Shown one piece after another: positions 24,360 to 32,237 of a stretch of DNA of 39,239 nucleotides. A program made the translations under genes and the position numbers. Numbering within the stretch: the first letter of the stretch is position 1; every line of letters begins with the position of its first letter. The DNA comes from an uncultured bacterium. GTDB lineage: Bacteria > Actinomycetota > Actinomycetes > S36-B12 > CAIKAW01. The stretch spans positions 1 through 39,239 of the forward strand of contig CAIKAW010000058.1 in assembly GCA_903825575.1 (NCBI GenBank), written 5' to 3'. Under the pieces are notes generated by a model that saw nothing but the letters and a program-made list of their open reading frames with translations, searched no databases and was not told the origin of the DNA.

Positions 24360-25699
24360 TTAGGCAGCAAAGACGTTCGTAGCAAACGCATCGCAGCATC
24401 TGGATGATCAGGTGAGAGTAACCCGGCCGCAGCCAATACATAGTCGCGGTCCACTACCGACTCGGCTCGTTCCGCTAGCCGCCAACCACCGGCCACATCG
24501 GCGTGCAACGGCGCCAATACCTCCCCGGCTGCGGCTCCATCAGCATGGCGCAGCACCCCGCCACTTCCAACGACCAGCCGCGCCCGACTGAGATCTCGCC
24601 CCTTGGTTCGCGTCCCGCCCGGGACGTCGTACGGGCGAGCATGTCTGCGGACGGCCACCGTCAGAGCCAGTCGCGCAAGTTCGAGATCCAGAAGCCGTTC
24701 ATCGTCCGTACCAGCGAGAAAGGCCGGATCTCCGGCACGCATTTGCGCACCCGACCGCAGGACCGCAACGTTGCTGCTGAGCAACCCTTCCGACTCAGCG
24801 GCCGCGATGATTCCAACGGCATTCCACCGAACACCGAGATCCCCCTCCACCGTCCTGCCGCGCCACAGCGTGGTCACAGCTTCGGTCGATGGTTCATCGG
24901 CGTCCGGAGCCAAGGCGCTGTACACATCTGTTGTTGCACCACCGACATCCACGACCACGACATCTCCTAAGCCAGGCTCGCCCGGGCCTCCGTCTGCCAA
25001 GAGTTCTACCGCTGCCAGCACCGCATCTGGAGTGGCGCAGCTAACCAATTCTTGGAAGCGCGGTCCTTGCGATAGTTCCTTGCCACCGATCACGTGTCTG
25101 ATGAAGGCTTCCCGAATTGCCAAGCGAGCTGGCATGGCATCGAGCACCCCAATGCGCGGCAGGACATTCGCCGTGACAGTCGCCGGGATGCCCGCATCGG
25201 TCAGGCGTTGGCCAACCGTGTTTGCGACCTTCGCGTTGCAAGCGACCACGACTGGCTTATCGAAGCCGGATTCGACAAGTGCCGTCGCGTTTTGAAGGAC
25301 GGACTCGTCGCCGCCGTCAGTCCCGCCACACAGCAAGACAATGTCCGGACGGTCGGCGGCCAACGCCGCCATGGCGGCCTGATCCAAGATTCCCGCGGCC
25401 ACGTGTACAACTCGGGCTCCCGCGGACAAGCCCACCCGCCAACCAGCCTCAGCAGTGATGGCGCGCTCGTAGCCGATGACACCCAGCCGCAGGCCACCCC
25501 CTGCCGAGGAACACACCCGCAATTCGTCGATCTCGCGCCCGCCAGCCACGGCAGCCACAGCCGCATCAAGGCCGATGAGTACGTCGGTCCCGATCGTCGT
25601 CGGGTGCGCCGCCGTCGCGACAAGAACGCCCGAGGGCAGTTCGACTGCGGCCGCCTTTGTGTAAGTCGAACCGACATCGACGCAAACGACCAACGTCAT
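24356..25699 (-). CDS. GlmL/MutL family ASKHA ATPase (glutamate mutase L-like)
   Basis: The 447-residue protein has both ATPase phosphate motifs of the actin/Hsp70 fold, DVGSTYTKA near the N-terminus and VVDVGGATTDVYS in the second half. LLCGGTDGGD and ATVTANVLPRIGVLDAMPAR are typical of GlmL/MutL proteins. In clostridia GlmL accompanies the B12-dependent glutamate mutase GlmES and is thought to help reactivate it. No mutase subunits are in the window. The gene begins four bases after the metB stop on the same strand, so the two are almost certainly cotranscribed. A link to methionine or cobalamin metabolism is inference. Confidence 0.85.
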   Translation of the reverse strand: MTLVVCVDVGSTYTKAAAVELPSGVLVATAAHPTTIGTDVLIGLDAAVAAVAGGREIDELRVCSSAGGGLRLGVIGYERAITAEAGWRVGLSAGARVVHVAAGILDQAAMAALAADRPDIVLLCGGTDGGDESVLQNATALVESGFDKPVVVACNAKVANTVGQRLTDAGIPATVTANVLPRIGVLDAMPARLAIREAFIRHVIGGKELSQGPRFQELVSCATPDAVLAAVELLADGGPGEPGLGDVVVVDVGGATTDVYSALAPDADEPSTEAVTTLWRGRTVEGDLGVRWNAVGIIAAAESEGLLSSNVAVLRSGAQMRAGDPAFLAGTDDERLLDLELARLALTVAVRRHARPYDVPGGTRTKGRDLSRARLVVGSGGVLRHADGAAAGEVLAPLHADVAGGWRLAERAESVVDRDYVLAAAGLLSPDHPDAAMRLLRTSLLPN

Positions 25700-25703
25700 C
25701 TGA

Positions 25704-26846
25704 TCAGCTCAGCGCGGCCGCTAGATCGGCCAACAAATCAGCGCAGGTCTCAATACCGACCGAAAGTCGAACTAGATCATCGGGCACTTCGAGGGGACTA
25801 CCGGCGACGCTGGCGTGAGTCATTCGGCCGGGATGCTCAATTAGAGATTCGACGCCACCCAGAGATTCGCCGAGCGTAAACAGTTTGGTGCGGCTACACA
25901 CGTCGAGTGCCGCCTGCACACCGCCGACAACGCGGAAAGACACCATGCCACCGAATCGGCTCATTTGTCGTGCGGCAATGTCGTGACCTGGGTGCTCAGG
26001 CAGCCCGGGGTACAGCACGGTGGAAACGGACGGGTGAGACTGCAAGAGTGCTACCACCTTTTCGGCGTTGTCGCAGTGCCGTTCGAGTCGTACCCCTAAC
26101 GTCTTGATTCCCCTTAGAACTAACCAAGAATCGAAAGGCCCGGCGACAGCGCCCATCGCATTCTGGTGATACGCGAGTTGCTCGGCGAGGTCAGCATCGG
26201 CCACCACGAGTGCTCCGCCGACAACGTCAGAGTGTCCCCCGAGGTACTTGGTCGTCGAGTGCACTACGACGTCTGCACCAAGTGCCAACGGCTGCTGCAA
26301 ATAGGGCGAGGCGAAAGTGTTGTCGACGACCAAGAGTGCCCCGGCTGCATGCGCTACGTCAGCCAGGGCTGCGATGTCGGCGATGTTTAGAAGCGGATTT
26401 GTGGGCGTCTCGACCCAAACGACCTTCGTCTTCCCCGGCCTGATCGCAGCTGCTACCGCGGATACGTCGCTTAGCGCAGCCGACGTATGTTCGATACCCC
26501 AAGGCTGCTGCACCCGCGAGAACAGTCGGTAGGTGCCGCCATAGGCATCGTCTGGAATAACGGCATGATCGCCCGGGCGCAGGATGGTTCGCAGGAGCGT
26601 GTCCTCAGCCGCAAGACCGGACGCAAAGGCCAACCCACGCGATCCGCCCTCGATCGCGGCCAGACACTCCTCCAGCGCGGTGCGCGTTGGGTTGCCGCTG
26701 CGCGAGTATTCGTATCCGCCCCGCAGGCCGCCGACGCCGTCCTGCTTGTAGGTCGACACTTGGTAGATCGGCGGCACCACGGCGCCGGTGGTGGGGTCTG
26801 GCTCCTGCCCCGCATGAATCGCACGGGTCTCAAATCCTTGGCTCAT
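25704..26846 (-). CDS. metB: Cystathionine gamma-synthase
   Basis: The 380-residue PLP enzyme of the Cys/Met metabolism family has EYSRSGNPTR, the VVDNTFASPYLQQPL strand, the PLP lysine K200 in HSTTKYLGGHSD, and LFTLGESLGGVESLIEHP near the C-terminus. It joins cysteine with an O-acylhomoserine to make cystathionine in transsulfuration towards methionine. Family members such as cystathionine gamma-lyase are hard to separate by motif; actinobacterial synteny with cbs and greA supports MetB. The ATG is preceded by TAGCCT six bases upstream, indicating a leaderless transcript. It heads an operon with the GlmL-like gene. Confidence 0.9.
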   Translation of the reverse strand: MSQGFETRAIHAGQEPDPTTGAVVPPIYQVSTYKQDGVGGLRGGYEYSRSGNPTRTALEECLAAIEGGSRGLAFASGLAAEDTLLRTILRPGDHAVIPDDAYGGTYRLFSRVQQPWGIEHTSAALSDVSAVAAAIRPGKTKVVWVETPTNPLLNIADIAALADVAHAAGALLVVDNTFASPYLQQPLALGADVVVHSTTKYLGGHSDVVGGALVVADADLAEQLAYHQNAMGAVAGPFDSWLVLRGIKTLGVRLERHCDNAEKVVALLQSHPSVSTVLYPGLPEHPGHDIAARQMSRFGGMVSFRVVGGVQAALDVCSRTKLFTLGESLGGVESLIEHPGRMTHASVAGSPLEVPDDLVRLSVGIETCADLLADLAAALS

Positions 26847-26852
26847 TCATTC

Positions 26853-26858
26853 AGGCTA
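26853..26858 (-). promoter_or_regulatory. -10 box of leaderless metB
   Basis: TAGCCT on the minus strand ends six bases before the metB ATG (26846), and there is no Shine-Dalgarno sequence. No convincing -35 was found. Confidence 0.45.
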
Positions 26859-26892
26859 CCTGTGTCACGCCGGGAACACCCGAGGTCGGTCT

Positions 26893-26914
26893 GTGGTTTA
26901 ACTTGGGCAACCAC
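26893..26914 (+). promoter_or_regulatory. msrA -10 box inside an inverted repeat
   Basis: GTGGTT (26893-26898) and AACCAC (26909-26914) are perfect six-base arms around ten bases that include TAACTT (26899-26904), a plausible -10 box. The predicted start is near 26911, followed by GGGGGAA before the ATG. A repressor at this repeat would block initiation. Confidence 0.4.
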
Positions 26915-26928
26915 AATTTGGGGGAACC

Positions 26929-27567
26929 ATGCCGCTCTTCGCTAAGAACCGCTTGCCAGATCCGGGCAGTACCTTGCCCGGTCGCCCAGAGCCAGGCTTT
27001 GGCGTCCCCACGGCCCATGCGGTGCTCAAGACCCCAATCGAAGGCCCTTGGCCGGATGGAGTCGTGACGATCGGGCTCGGGATGGGTTGCTTCTGGGGTG
27101 CCGAGAAGCGCCTTTGGCGCCTCGACGGGGTCTACAGCACGGCGGCGGGTTACCAGGGAGGGGCGACGCCAAATCCCACCTACCAAGAGGTATGCACCGG
27201 TCGGACCGGACACACCGAATCGGTGCTGGTCGCCTATGACCCAGCTGTTGTCTCTACGTATGACGTGCTGAAGGTGTTCTGGGAGAACCACGACCCGACG
27301 CAGGGCTACCGACAGGGCAACGACATCGGCACGCAGTACCGCAGCGCCATCTATTGGACGACCGAAGAACAACAGGATGTGGTGTTGGCTACAGCTGCTG
27401 CGTATGGAGTTGAGTTACGCGCGCGGAACATTGGAGACATCACCACTGAACTGGCTCCTTGGCCGACGTTCTACTACGCCGAGGATTACCACCAGCAATA
27501 TCTGTACAAGAACCCGCATGGCTACGACTGTCACGCCAACACTGGGATTGGCCTGCCGCCGCTCTAG
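26929..27567 (+). CDS. msrA: Peptide methionine (S)-S-oxide reductase
   Basis: The 212-residue protein has the MsrA active site GCFWGAE with catalytic C54. GYQGG, GHTESVLVAYDP, FWENHDPTQ and YAEDYHQQYLYKNP follow. A likely resolving cysteine C201 lies near the C-terminus (YDCHANTG). It reduces the S epimer of methionine sulfoxide in proteins using thioredoxin-type reductants. The N-terminal extension of about 45 residues before the domain is usual for this long form. The start has GGGGGAA three to four bases upstream. It lies between metB and cbs, fitting a sulfur amino acid neighbourhood. Confidence 0.94.
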   Translation: MPLFAKNRLPDPGSTLPGRPEPGFGVPTAHAVLKTPIEGPWPDGVVTIGLGMGCFWGAEKRLWRLDGVYSTAAGYQGGATPNPTYQEVCTGRTGHTESVLVAYDPAVVSTYDVLKVFWENHDPTQGYRQGNDIGTQYRSAIYWTTEEQQDVVLATAAAYGVELRARNIGDITTELAPWPTFYYAEDYHQQYLYKNPHGYDCHANTGIGLPPL

Positions 27568-27598
27568 CCGTCGCGCGGCTGCAAGCCGCACCCGACGG
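27568..27598. terminator. Terminator between convergent msrA and cbs
   Basis: CCGTCG (27568-27573) pairs with CGACGG (27593-27598), with an inner stem CGGCT/AGCCG. The structure begins directly after the msrA stop and can serve both genes. Confidence 0.65.
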
Positions 27599-27619
27599 AT
27601 AGCAAGGCCTTAGAACGAG

Positions 27620-28984
27620 TCAGTGCGCTAGGTAGCCCAGTACATCTTGTCGGGTGATTACCCCAGCTGGTTTTCCGTCGTCAATGACGATGGCCGCATC
27701 GGCCGACTCAAGGGCGGTAATCGCTGCAGCAACCGGTTCACCAGCACCAATCATCGGCAACGACGCAGACATGTGGCGGTCAACCGGGTCTGCCAGTTGG
27801 GCATGCCCGGTGAACAGTGCATCGAGTAGTTCACGTTCGCTTACTGAACCGACTACTTCGGCGATCATCACAGGTGGTTCGGCGCGCACAACCGGCAACT
27901 GCGAAACACCGTATTCGCGCAGAATGTCGATTGCCTCACGCACAGTCTCCTGCGGGTGGGTGTGAACAAAGGGCGGCAACTGACCCGACTTGCCACGGAG
28001 CACGTCACCCACGGTGCGCTCCTGCGAGGTCGTCAAGAATCCGTAGTCTGCCAGCCATTCGTCGCTAAATACCTTCGACAAATACCCGCGACCGCCGTCA
28101 GGCAAGAGCACAACGACGATGTCGTCCTTGCTAGCGCGAGCAGCCACTTTCAGCGCGGCCTCGACTGCCAGGCCACATGAGCCTCCAACGAGAAGTCCCT
28201 CTTCTCGCGCAAGTCGACGAGTCATCAGGAACGAATCGCGGTCGGACACGGCGATGATCTCGTCGCAGATCTCTCGATCGAACGCGGTCGGCCAGAAGTC
28301 TTCGCCAACGCCCTCGACCAAGTAGGGCCGTCCGGTCCCACCCGAATACACCGAACCTTCGGGGTCGGCGCCGATCACCCGCACCGCACCGTTCGAGCGT
28401 TCCTTCAGATATTGACCGGTGCCGGAAATCGTCCCGCCCGTCCCGACGCCCGCCACAAAATGCGTGATGCGTCCGTCGGTTTGCGCCCAGAGTTCGGGGC
28501 CAGTGGTTTCGTAATGGCTGCGAGGATTGTTGGGGTTGCTGTACTGGTCGGGTTTCCACGCGCCAGGAAGTTCGCGCGCCAGTCGGTCGCTGACCGAGTA
28601 GTACGAACGCGGGTCTTCGGGGTCAACTGCAGTTGGGCAGACCTCCACACGTGCGCCGTACGCCCGTAGGACGTTGATCTTGTCGGCCGAGACCTTGTCC
28701 GGGCACACAAACACGCACTCATAGCCACGTTGCTGGGCGATCAGAGCTAGGCCAATACCGGTGTTTCCGCTCGTCGGCTCGACGATCGTGCCTCCGGGCT
28801 TGAGCTGTCCGGATTCTTCGGCAGCGGTGATCATCCGCTCGGCGATCCGGTCTTTCACCGAGCCGCCCGGGTTGAGGTACTCGACCTTGGCCAGCACCGT
28901 GGCGGGCACGTCGGCGGCCACTCGGTTGAGGCGAACCAAGGGAGTGTTCCCGATCAGGTCAACTACGGAATCATGTACGTCCAC
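27620..28984 (-). CDS. cbs: Cystathionine beta-synthase
   Basis: The 454-residue protein has an N-terminal PLP domain with K44 in GGSVKDRI, the phosphate loop TSGNTG (71-76) and the GTGGT loop. A C-terminal pair of CBS domains follows (about 325-454, with REYGVSQLPVV and KPAGVITRQDVLGYL). It condenses serine, or an activated serine, with homocysteine to cystathionine, the reverse-transsulfuration entry. It matches the mycobacterial Cbs almost end to end as recalled. The GTG start lacks a ribosome binding site, and TAGGCT ends seven bases upstream, indicating a leaderless mRNA. It diverges from the MBL-fold gene over 34 bases. Confidence 0.93.
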   Translation of the reverse strand: MDVHDSVVDLIGNTPLVRLNRVAADVPATVLAKVEYLNPGGSVKDRIAERMITAAEESGQLKPGGTIVEPTSGNTGIGLALIAQQRGYECVFVCPDKVSADKINVLRAYGARVEVCPTAVDPEDPRSYYSVSDRLARELPGAWKPDQYSNPNNPRSHYETTGPELWAQTDGRITHFVAGVGTGGTISGTGQYLKERSNGAVRVIGADPEGSVYSGGTGRPYLVEGVGEDFWPTAFDREICDEIIAVSDRDSFLMTRRLAREEGLLVGGSCGLAVEAALKVAARASKDDIVVVLLPDGGRGYLSKVFSDEWLADYGFLTTSQERTVGDVLRGKSGQLPPFVHTHPQETVREAIDILREYGVSQLPVVRAEPPVMIAEVVGSVSERELLDALFTGHAQLADPVDRHMSASLPMIGAGEPVAAAITALESADAAIVIDDGKPAGVITRQDVLGYLAH

Positions 28985-28991
28985 CTGAGTG

Positions 28992-29012
28992 AGCCTACTT
29001 GCGTCGTACGCT
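28992..29012. promoter_or_regulatory. Divergent leaderless -10 boxes, cbs / MBL gene
   Basis: On the minus strand TAGGCT (28992-28997) ends seven bases before the cbs GTG. On the plus strand TACGCT (29007-29012) ends six bases before the ATG at 29019. Neither gene has a Shine-Dalgarno sequence, so both are probably leaderless. Confidence 0.5.
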
Positions 29013-29018
29013 GATCAC

Positions 29019-29735
29019 ATGCCCAGTCCGCTAGTCGCCCTGGCCCAAAATATCTACCGCATCCCTACGTTCGGGGACTACATCAACACGTTCGCCCTCG
29101 TCGACGCCGATGGTCAGGTAACGCTCATCGACACGGGCCTTAAGTCGGCGCCAAAACGGATCATTGCCGCCCTGGCCGCGATCGGGAAACGACCCCAAGA
29201 CGTCACGCGCATCGTGCTCACCCACGCTCACCTCGATCACGCCGGTGGCGCCCGTCGACTACTCGAGGAAACCGGCTTGGGCGGCGTTTCCATCCACGAG
29301 GACGACGCTAAATACGCACGCACCGGGCGCCCGCCCGCCACCGACCGCACCGTCACGGGCGGTCGACTTGTGAGCCGACTACCAACCGGTGGCTTTCCGG
29401 CGGTCGAGGTTTCCACCGAACTCCAGGATGGACAATTACTTCCGATCGCCGGAGGGCTACAGGTCATTCACACCCCCGGTCACACGCCTGGGCACATCTC
29501 ACTTCTTCACCAGCCAACTCGGGTGCTCATCACGGGCGACGCTCTCTTCAATGTCCGCAGCCGACTTTCCTGGTCCATCGGCCTGTATTGCACATCAGTT
29601 TCCGAAGCCAAAGCCAGCGCAGGGCGGTTGGCGGATCTGGACTACGGCGTTGTGAGTTTCATGCACGGCCCTGAACTGCGCACCGGCGGCAAAGAAGCGA
29701 TTCGCGGCTTCCTGCGTCGCGAGTCGAGCGTTTAG
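29019..29735 (+). CDS. MBL-fold metallo-hydrolase
   Basis: The 238-residue protein has the metallo-beta-lactamase metal site THAHLDH (H69, H71, D73, H74), then HTPGHTPGH and LITGDALF. These supply the remaining ligands of a two-metal centre. Family members include glyoxalase II-like and other thioester or phosphoester hydrolases; the substrate is not evident. The ATG at 29019 is chosen over a GTG at 28989 because a -10 box ends six bases before it. It is followed 23 bases later by the SGNH hydrolase on the same strand. Confidence 0.87.
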   Translation: MPSPLVALAQNIYRIPTFGDYINTFALVDADGQVTLIDTGLKSAPKRIIAALAAIGKRPQDVTRIVLTHAHLDHAGGARRLLEETGLGGVSIHEDDAKYARTGRPPATDRTVTGGRLVSRLPTGGFPAVEVSTELQDGQLLPIAGGLQVIHTPGHTPGHISLLHQPTRVLITGDALFNVRSRLSWSIGLYCTSVSEAKASAGRLADLDYGVVSFMHGPELRTGGKEAIRGFLRRESSV

Positions 29736-29758
29736 GTGCGAGCCGGAGGGACGTCATT

Positions 29759-30580
29759 GTGGAACTTCGTCGGCTAGCAAACGCGCGTCGAATTGCCACG
29801 GTTGCTGCAGTGGGAGGCGCCGGCGTTGGGATTGGGGCCGCTGGCTTTGGCGTTCTCGTTGGCCAGGCAGCGCTGGCCAAGCGCGCCATAGGTCCGCGGA
29901 CGGCCTCGGCGCCCTATGCCGATGCCAGCTTCGGGCCCAGCACCGGAACTTCGCTGCGACTTGTCGTTCTAGGTGACTCAGGTGCCGCGGGATTTGGCGC
30001 GGCTTTCGCGGCCGAAACACCCGGGGCGCTGCTGGCTGCCGGATTGGCGGCCGAAAGCGAACGTCCCGTGCGTTATCTCTGCATGGCCGAGGTGGGAGCC
30101 CGGACCGCGGATCTTGCCGCTCAGGTCGAGCGCGCCCGACTTGTCCGCCCGCATGTCGCCGTCATCATGGTGGGCGCTAACGACGTGACTCACCGGGTAC
30201 GGCCGCCCGAGTCGGTTCGACTGCTAACTGAGGCCGTGGCCGCATTGCGAGTCATGGGTTGCGAGGTCGTGGTGGGTACCTGCCCGGATCTGGGCACGGT
30301 CGGACCGATCCGTCCGCCGCTGCGTTGGGTTGCTCGCCGATTGTCTCGTCAACTTGCGGCCGCCCAGGCCATCGGAGTCAGCGCCGTTGGTGGGTACGCC
30401 GTAGCACTGGCCGACCTGTTGGGGCCCGAGTTTGCAGCGCGCCCGCAGGACATGTTTGCCGCAGACCAATTTCATCCGTCCACGGCTGGTTACGCGGCTG
30501 TCGCCGACGCCCTGCTTCCCGCAGTACTGGTTGCCGCTGGGGTCAGGTCGCGCGACGTAATGCCAACAAGTCCGCACTAA
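29759..30580 (+). CDS. SGNH/GDSL hydrolase, exported or membrane-anchored
   Basis: The 273-residue protein begins with a basic stretch and a Gly/Ala-rich hydrophobic segment (about 12-40), a signal or anchor. The SGNH blocks are present: GDS at 72-74 (catalytic S74), GAND at 139-142 (N141), and DQFH at 236-239 with catalytic D236 and H239. The equivalent mycobacterial gene near cbs (Rv1075c, from memory) is an exported esterase. An ester or acetyl hydrolase at the cell surface is the likely role. GTG start with GGAGGG about eight bases upstream. Its last 38 bases overlap the convergent small gene. Confidence 0.88.
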   Translation: MELRRLANARRIATVAAVGGAGVGIGAAGFGVLVGQAALAKRAIGPRTASAPYADASFGPSTGTSLRLVVLGDSGAAGFGAAFAAETPGALLAAGLAAESERPVRYLCMAEVGARTADLAAQVERARLVRPHVAVIMVGANDVTHRVRPPESVRLLTEAVAALRVMGCEVVVGTCPDLGTVGPIRPPLRWVARRLSRQLAAAQAIGVSAVGGYAVALADLLGPEFAARPQDMFAADQFHPSTAGYAAVADALLPAVLVAAGVRSRDVMPTSPH

Positions 30581-30887
30581 GAGCGTCGAGCAAGCCGACT
30601 ACAACGGCACCTTCTTCGGCAGCGTCGGCAAGCTCAAGTCCAACTACCGCCAACTGATCTGCGACCGCGTAGGGCGCTAAACGCGGCAGTTGGTGCAGCG
30701 GCCCACCGCGAGCGATTTGGGTCACCGCCACTATCTCCACGGCGATTTCGAAGGCTCGGTCGGCCGCGGACTGCCCCGATTCGCCCACTGCGTTTAACCG
30801 ACCCTCCGACAGCCCACGCAATCGATCGGCCGTTCGGAGTACTTCGGCCCGGAAGCTAGCTGTCGGGTTGGCTGGACCGGTCTGCAT
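30543..30887 (-). CDS. Hypothetical helical protein
   Basis: I do not recognise a named family. The 114-residue protein is mostly alpha-helical: FRAEVLRTADRLRGLSEGRL, then a long Ala-rich helix and two further helices (PYAVADQLAVVGLELADAAEEG). It is acidic, cytoplasmic by appearance, with no cysteines and no membrane segment. The ATG at 30887 is preferred to a TTG at 30908 because TAGCGT ends eight bases upstream. The codon pattern supports coding on this strand. Its 3' end overlaps the SGNH hydrolase by 38 bases in the convergent sense. Confidence 0.6.
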   Translation of the reverse strand: MQTGPANPTASFRAEVLRTADRLRGLSEGRLNAVGESGQSAADRAFEIAVEIVAVTQIARGGPLHQLPRLAPYAVADQLAVVGLELADAAEEGAVVVGLLDALSADLLALRRAT

Positions 30888-30895
30888 ATCCACGG

Positions 30896-30973
30896 ACGCT
30901 ACCGGCAACAGCAGATGTCAGTTGAACAAGGGACCACAGGGGGGTGACGCTGACGCCCGCGGGAGGTTACGGT
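30896..30973. promoter_or_regulatory. Divergent promoters, hypothetical gene / DUF4287 gene
   Basis: On plus, TGACGC (30945-30950), a 17-base spacer and TACGGT (30968-30973) give a start near 30980, leaving a 29-base leader with GAGGAGG for the DUF4287 gene. On minus, TAGCGT (30896-30901) lies eight bases before the ATG at 30887. Confidence 0.45.
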
Positions 30974-31008
30974 GGGCCAACCAGACCACGCCGGCCGAGG
31001 AGGTCCCC

Positions 31009-31236
31009 ATGACCCTGCACCACTCGGAAGAGACTCACCAGCAACTCGTCGCGAAAGTCCCTGCCGCAACCGGGCGCGAGTTCAAAGAGTGGTTCACAGT
31101 CTTGGAAAACGGTCCTTCCCTCTCGTTCGACGACAAGGTCAATTGGCTCCGAGATGAGTTCGACATCTCCCACGGCCACTCGACGGCCATAGTTCACGAG
31201 TACGACTTAGCAAAGGCGGCCCGCCGTACCAGTTGA
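31009..31236 (+). CDS. DUF4287 family small protein
   Basis: The 75-residue protein has TGREFKEWFTVLE, then DKVNWLRDEFDISHGHSTAIVHEYD, the DUF4287 consensus. In larger relatives this domain sits next to a DUF5655-type domain; here it is alone. The ATG has GAGGAGG five bases upstream, an unusually strong site that fixes the start; reading back to 30868 is not supported. It is small, soluble and helical. The SRPBCC gene follows in the same direction. Function is unknown. Confidence 0.82.
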   Translation: MTLHHSEETHQQLVAKVPAATGREFKEWFTVLENGPSLSFDDKVNWLRDEFDISHGHSTAIVHEYDLAKAARRTS

Positions 31237-31273
31237 GTCTGCGGGTCCGGTCCACGTCGAGTTCGCCATTGCG

Positions 31274-31711
31274 GTGCCGACGTCGGCCGAACGGGTATTT
31301 GCTGCGCTGGTTGATTGGGACCACCAGGGCCAATGGATGCTAGGAACGCGAGTTTGGGCGACCGGCCCTGGCATTACGGGTGATCTCGGCCGAAACAACG
31401 GGGCAAAGGTTTCGGCGTTCACGGGCATAGGGCGCGTGGGGTTTCTCGACACCATGGTGATCACAAACTGGGATGAACCCCACCGCGTCGACGTGGCACA
31501 TACCGGCCGCGTCGTGCGCGGCACCGGGACCATGTTGGTCGAAGCACTGGACACCGATCACTCAAGGTTCATCTGGAGCGAAGATCTGCACCTGCCGCTA
31601 GGTGCATTAGGTCGACTGGGGTGGCCATTGGTCAGCCCGTTCTTCGCAATCGGCATCAAGTCATCCCTGAAACGTTTCGCCCAGTTTGCCGCTAGGCCAG
31701 ACACGCCCTGA
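31274..31711 (+). CDS. SRPBCC-fold protein (polyketide cyclase/START-like)
   Basis: The protein has the SRPBCC pattern: TSAERVFAALVDWDHQGQWM, the central beta strands (GRVGFLDTMVITNWDEPHRV, then TGTMLVEAL), and a C-terminal amphipathic helix (IGIKSSLKRFAQFAAR). Such folds bind hydrophobic ligands; no catalytic residue can be named. The start is odd. The first beta strand, VHVEFAIAV, is encoded just upstream in the same open frame (stop at 31208), yet that stretch has no ATG, GTG or TTG. The GTG at 31274 is the first standard start and would cut into this strand. It ends 20 bases inside the convergent DUF1697 gene. Confidence 0.78.
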   Translation: MPTSAERVFAALVDWDHQGQWMLGTRVWATGPGITGDLGRNNGAKVSAFTGIGRVGFLDTMVITNWDEPHRVDVAHTGRVVRGTGTMLVEALDTDHSRFIWSEDLHLPLGALGRLGWPLVSPFFAIGIKSSLKRFAQFAARPDTP

Positions 31712-32237
31712 TCTTGTCAACCGTGTTCCAGTTGCGCATCGTCACCGAAGTGGCAAATTGCCGATCCCAAGCGAACTTGAATAACGGTGATTTCGAATAG
31801 CCGTTTGGACACCACAAGTACAGGTGTTCTCCAACAACCTTCACCTGGTCCTCCACGAGCACGAGTGACCCAAGTGCGGCCACCCCTGTCGCAGCTGGCG
31901 TAGTCGCCAGAAAGCCCACGAAGTGTTTGGCCGGGTCATTCGCAATGCTCACGAAAGGATCGGCCGCGCTAACCCGCTCGAATTCGCGCGCAGTTCTTAC
32001 GATCACGCGGACATCCAGATTGAGTTCGCGTTTAAGTTCCGCTCCGATATCCGCGGACGCAGTGGCAAGTTGCTTAGCGGTAGCGGTAAAGACGGCGTTA
32101 CCACTCTGCAGAATTGTTTCAACGTTTTCGTAACCCAAGTTCTGCATCCGTCCGCGCAAGTCTGGCATTGCCAGCCGATTGTTGCCACCTACGTTGACGC
32201 CCCGCAACAGCGCGATACACCGCAATTTCTCAGCCAT
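31692..32237 (-). CDS. DUF1697 family protein
   Basis: The 181-residue protein has the DUF1697 opening (CIALLRGVNVGGNNRLAMPDLR), LQSGNAVF, and a C-terminal YLWCPNGYSKSPLFKFAW followed by TMRNWNTVDKI. The family is widespread and has no known reaction. The ATG at 32237 has GGGGGAGG close upstream. The frame stays open to 32720 but the upstream part has no protein-like character and overlaps the BI-1 gene. Convergent with the SRPBCC gene over 20 bases. Confidence 0.88.
   Translation of the reverse strand: MAEKLRCIALLRGVNVGGNNRLAMPDLRGRMQNLGYENVETILQSGNAVFTATAKQLATASADIGAELKRELNLDVRVIVRTAREFERVSAADPFVSIANDPAKHFVGFLATTPAATGVAALGSLVLVEDQVKVVGEHLYLWCPNGYSKSPLFKFAWDRQFATSVTMRNWNTVDKIRACLA

Noticed and set aside
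24603-25295. 230-codon open frame on the plus strand
   Set aside because: Antisense to the GlmL-like ATPase; composition typical of a shadow frame.
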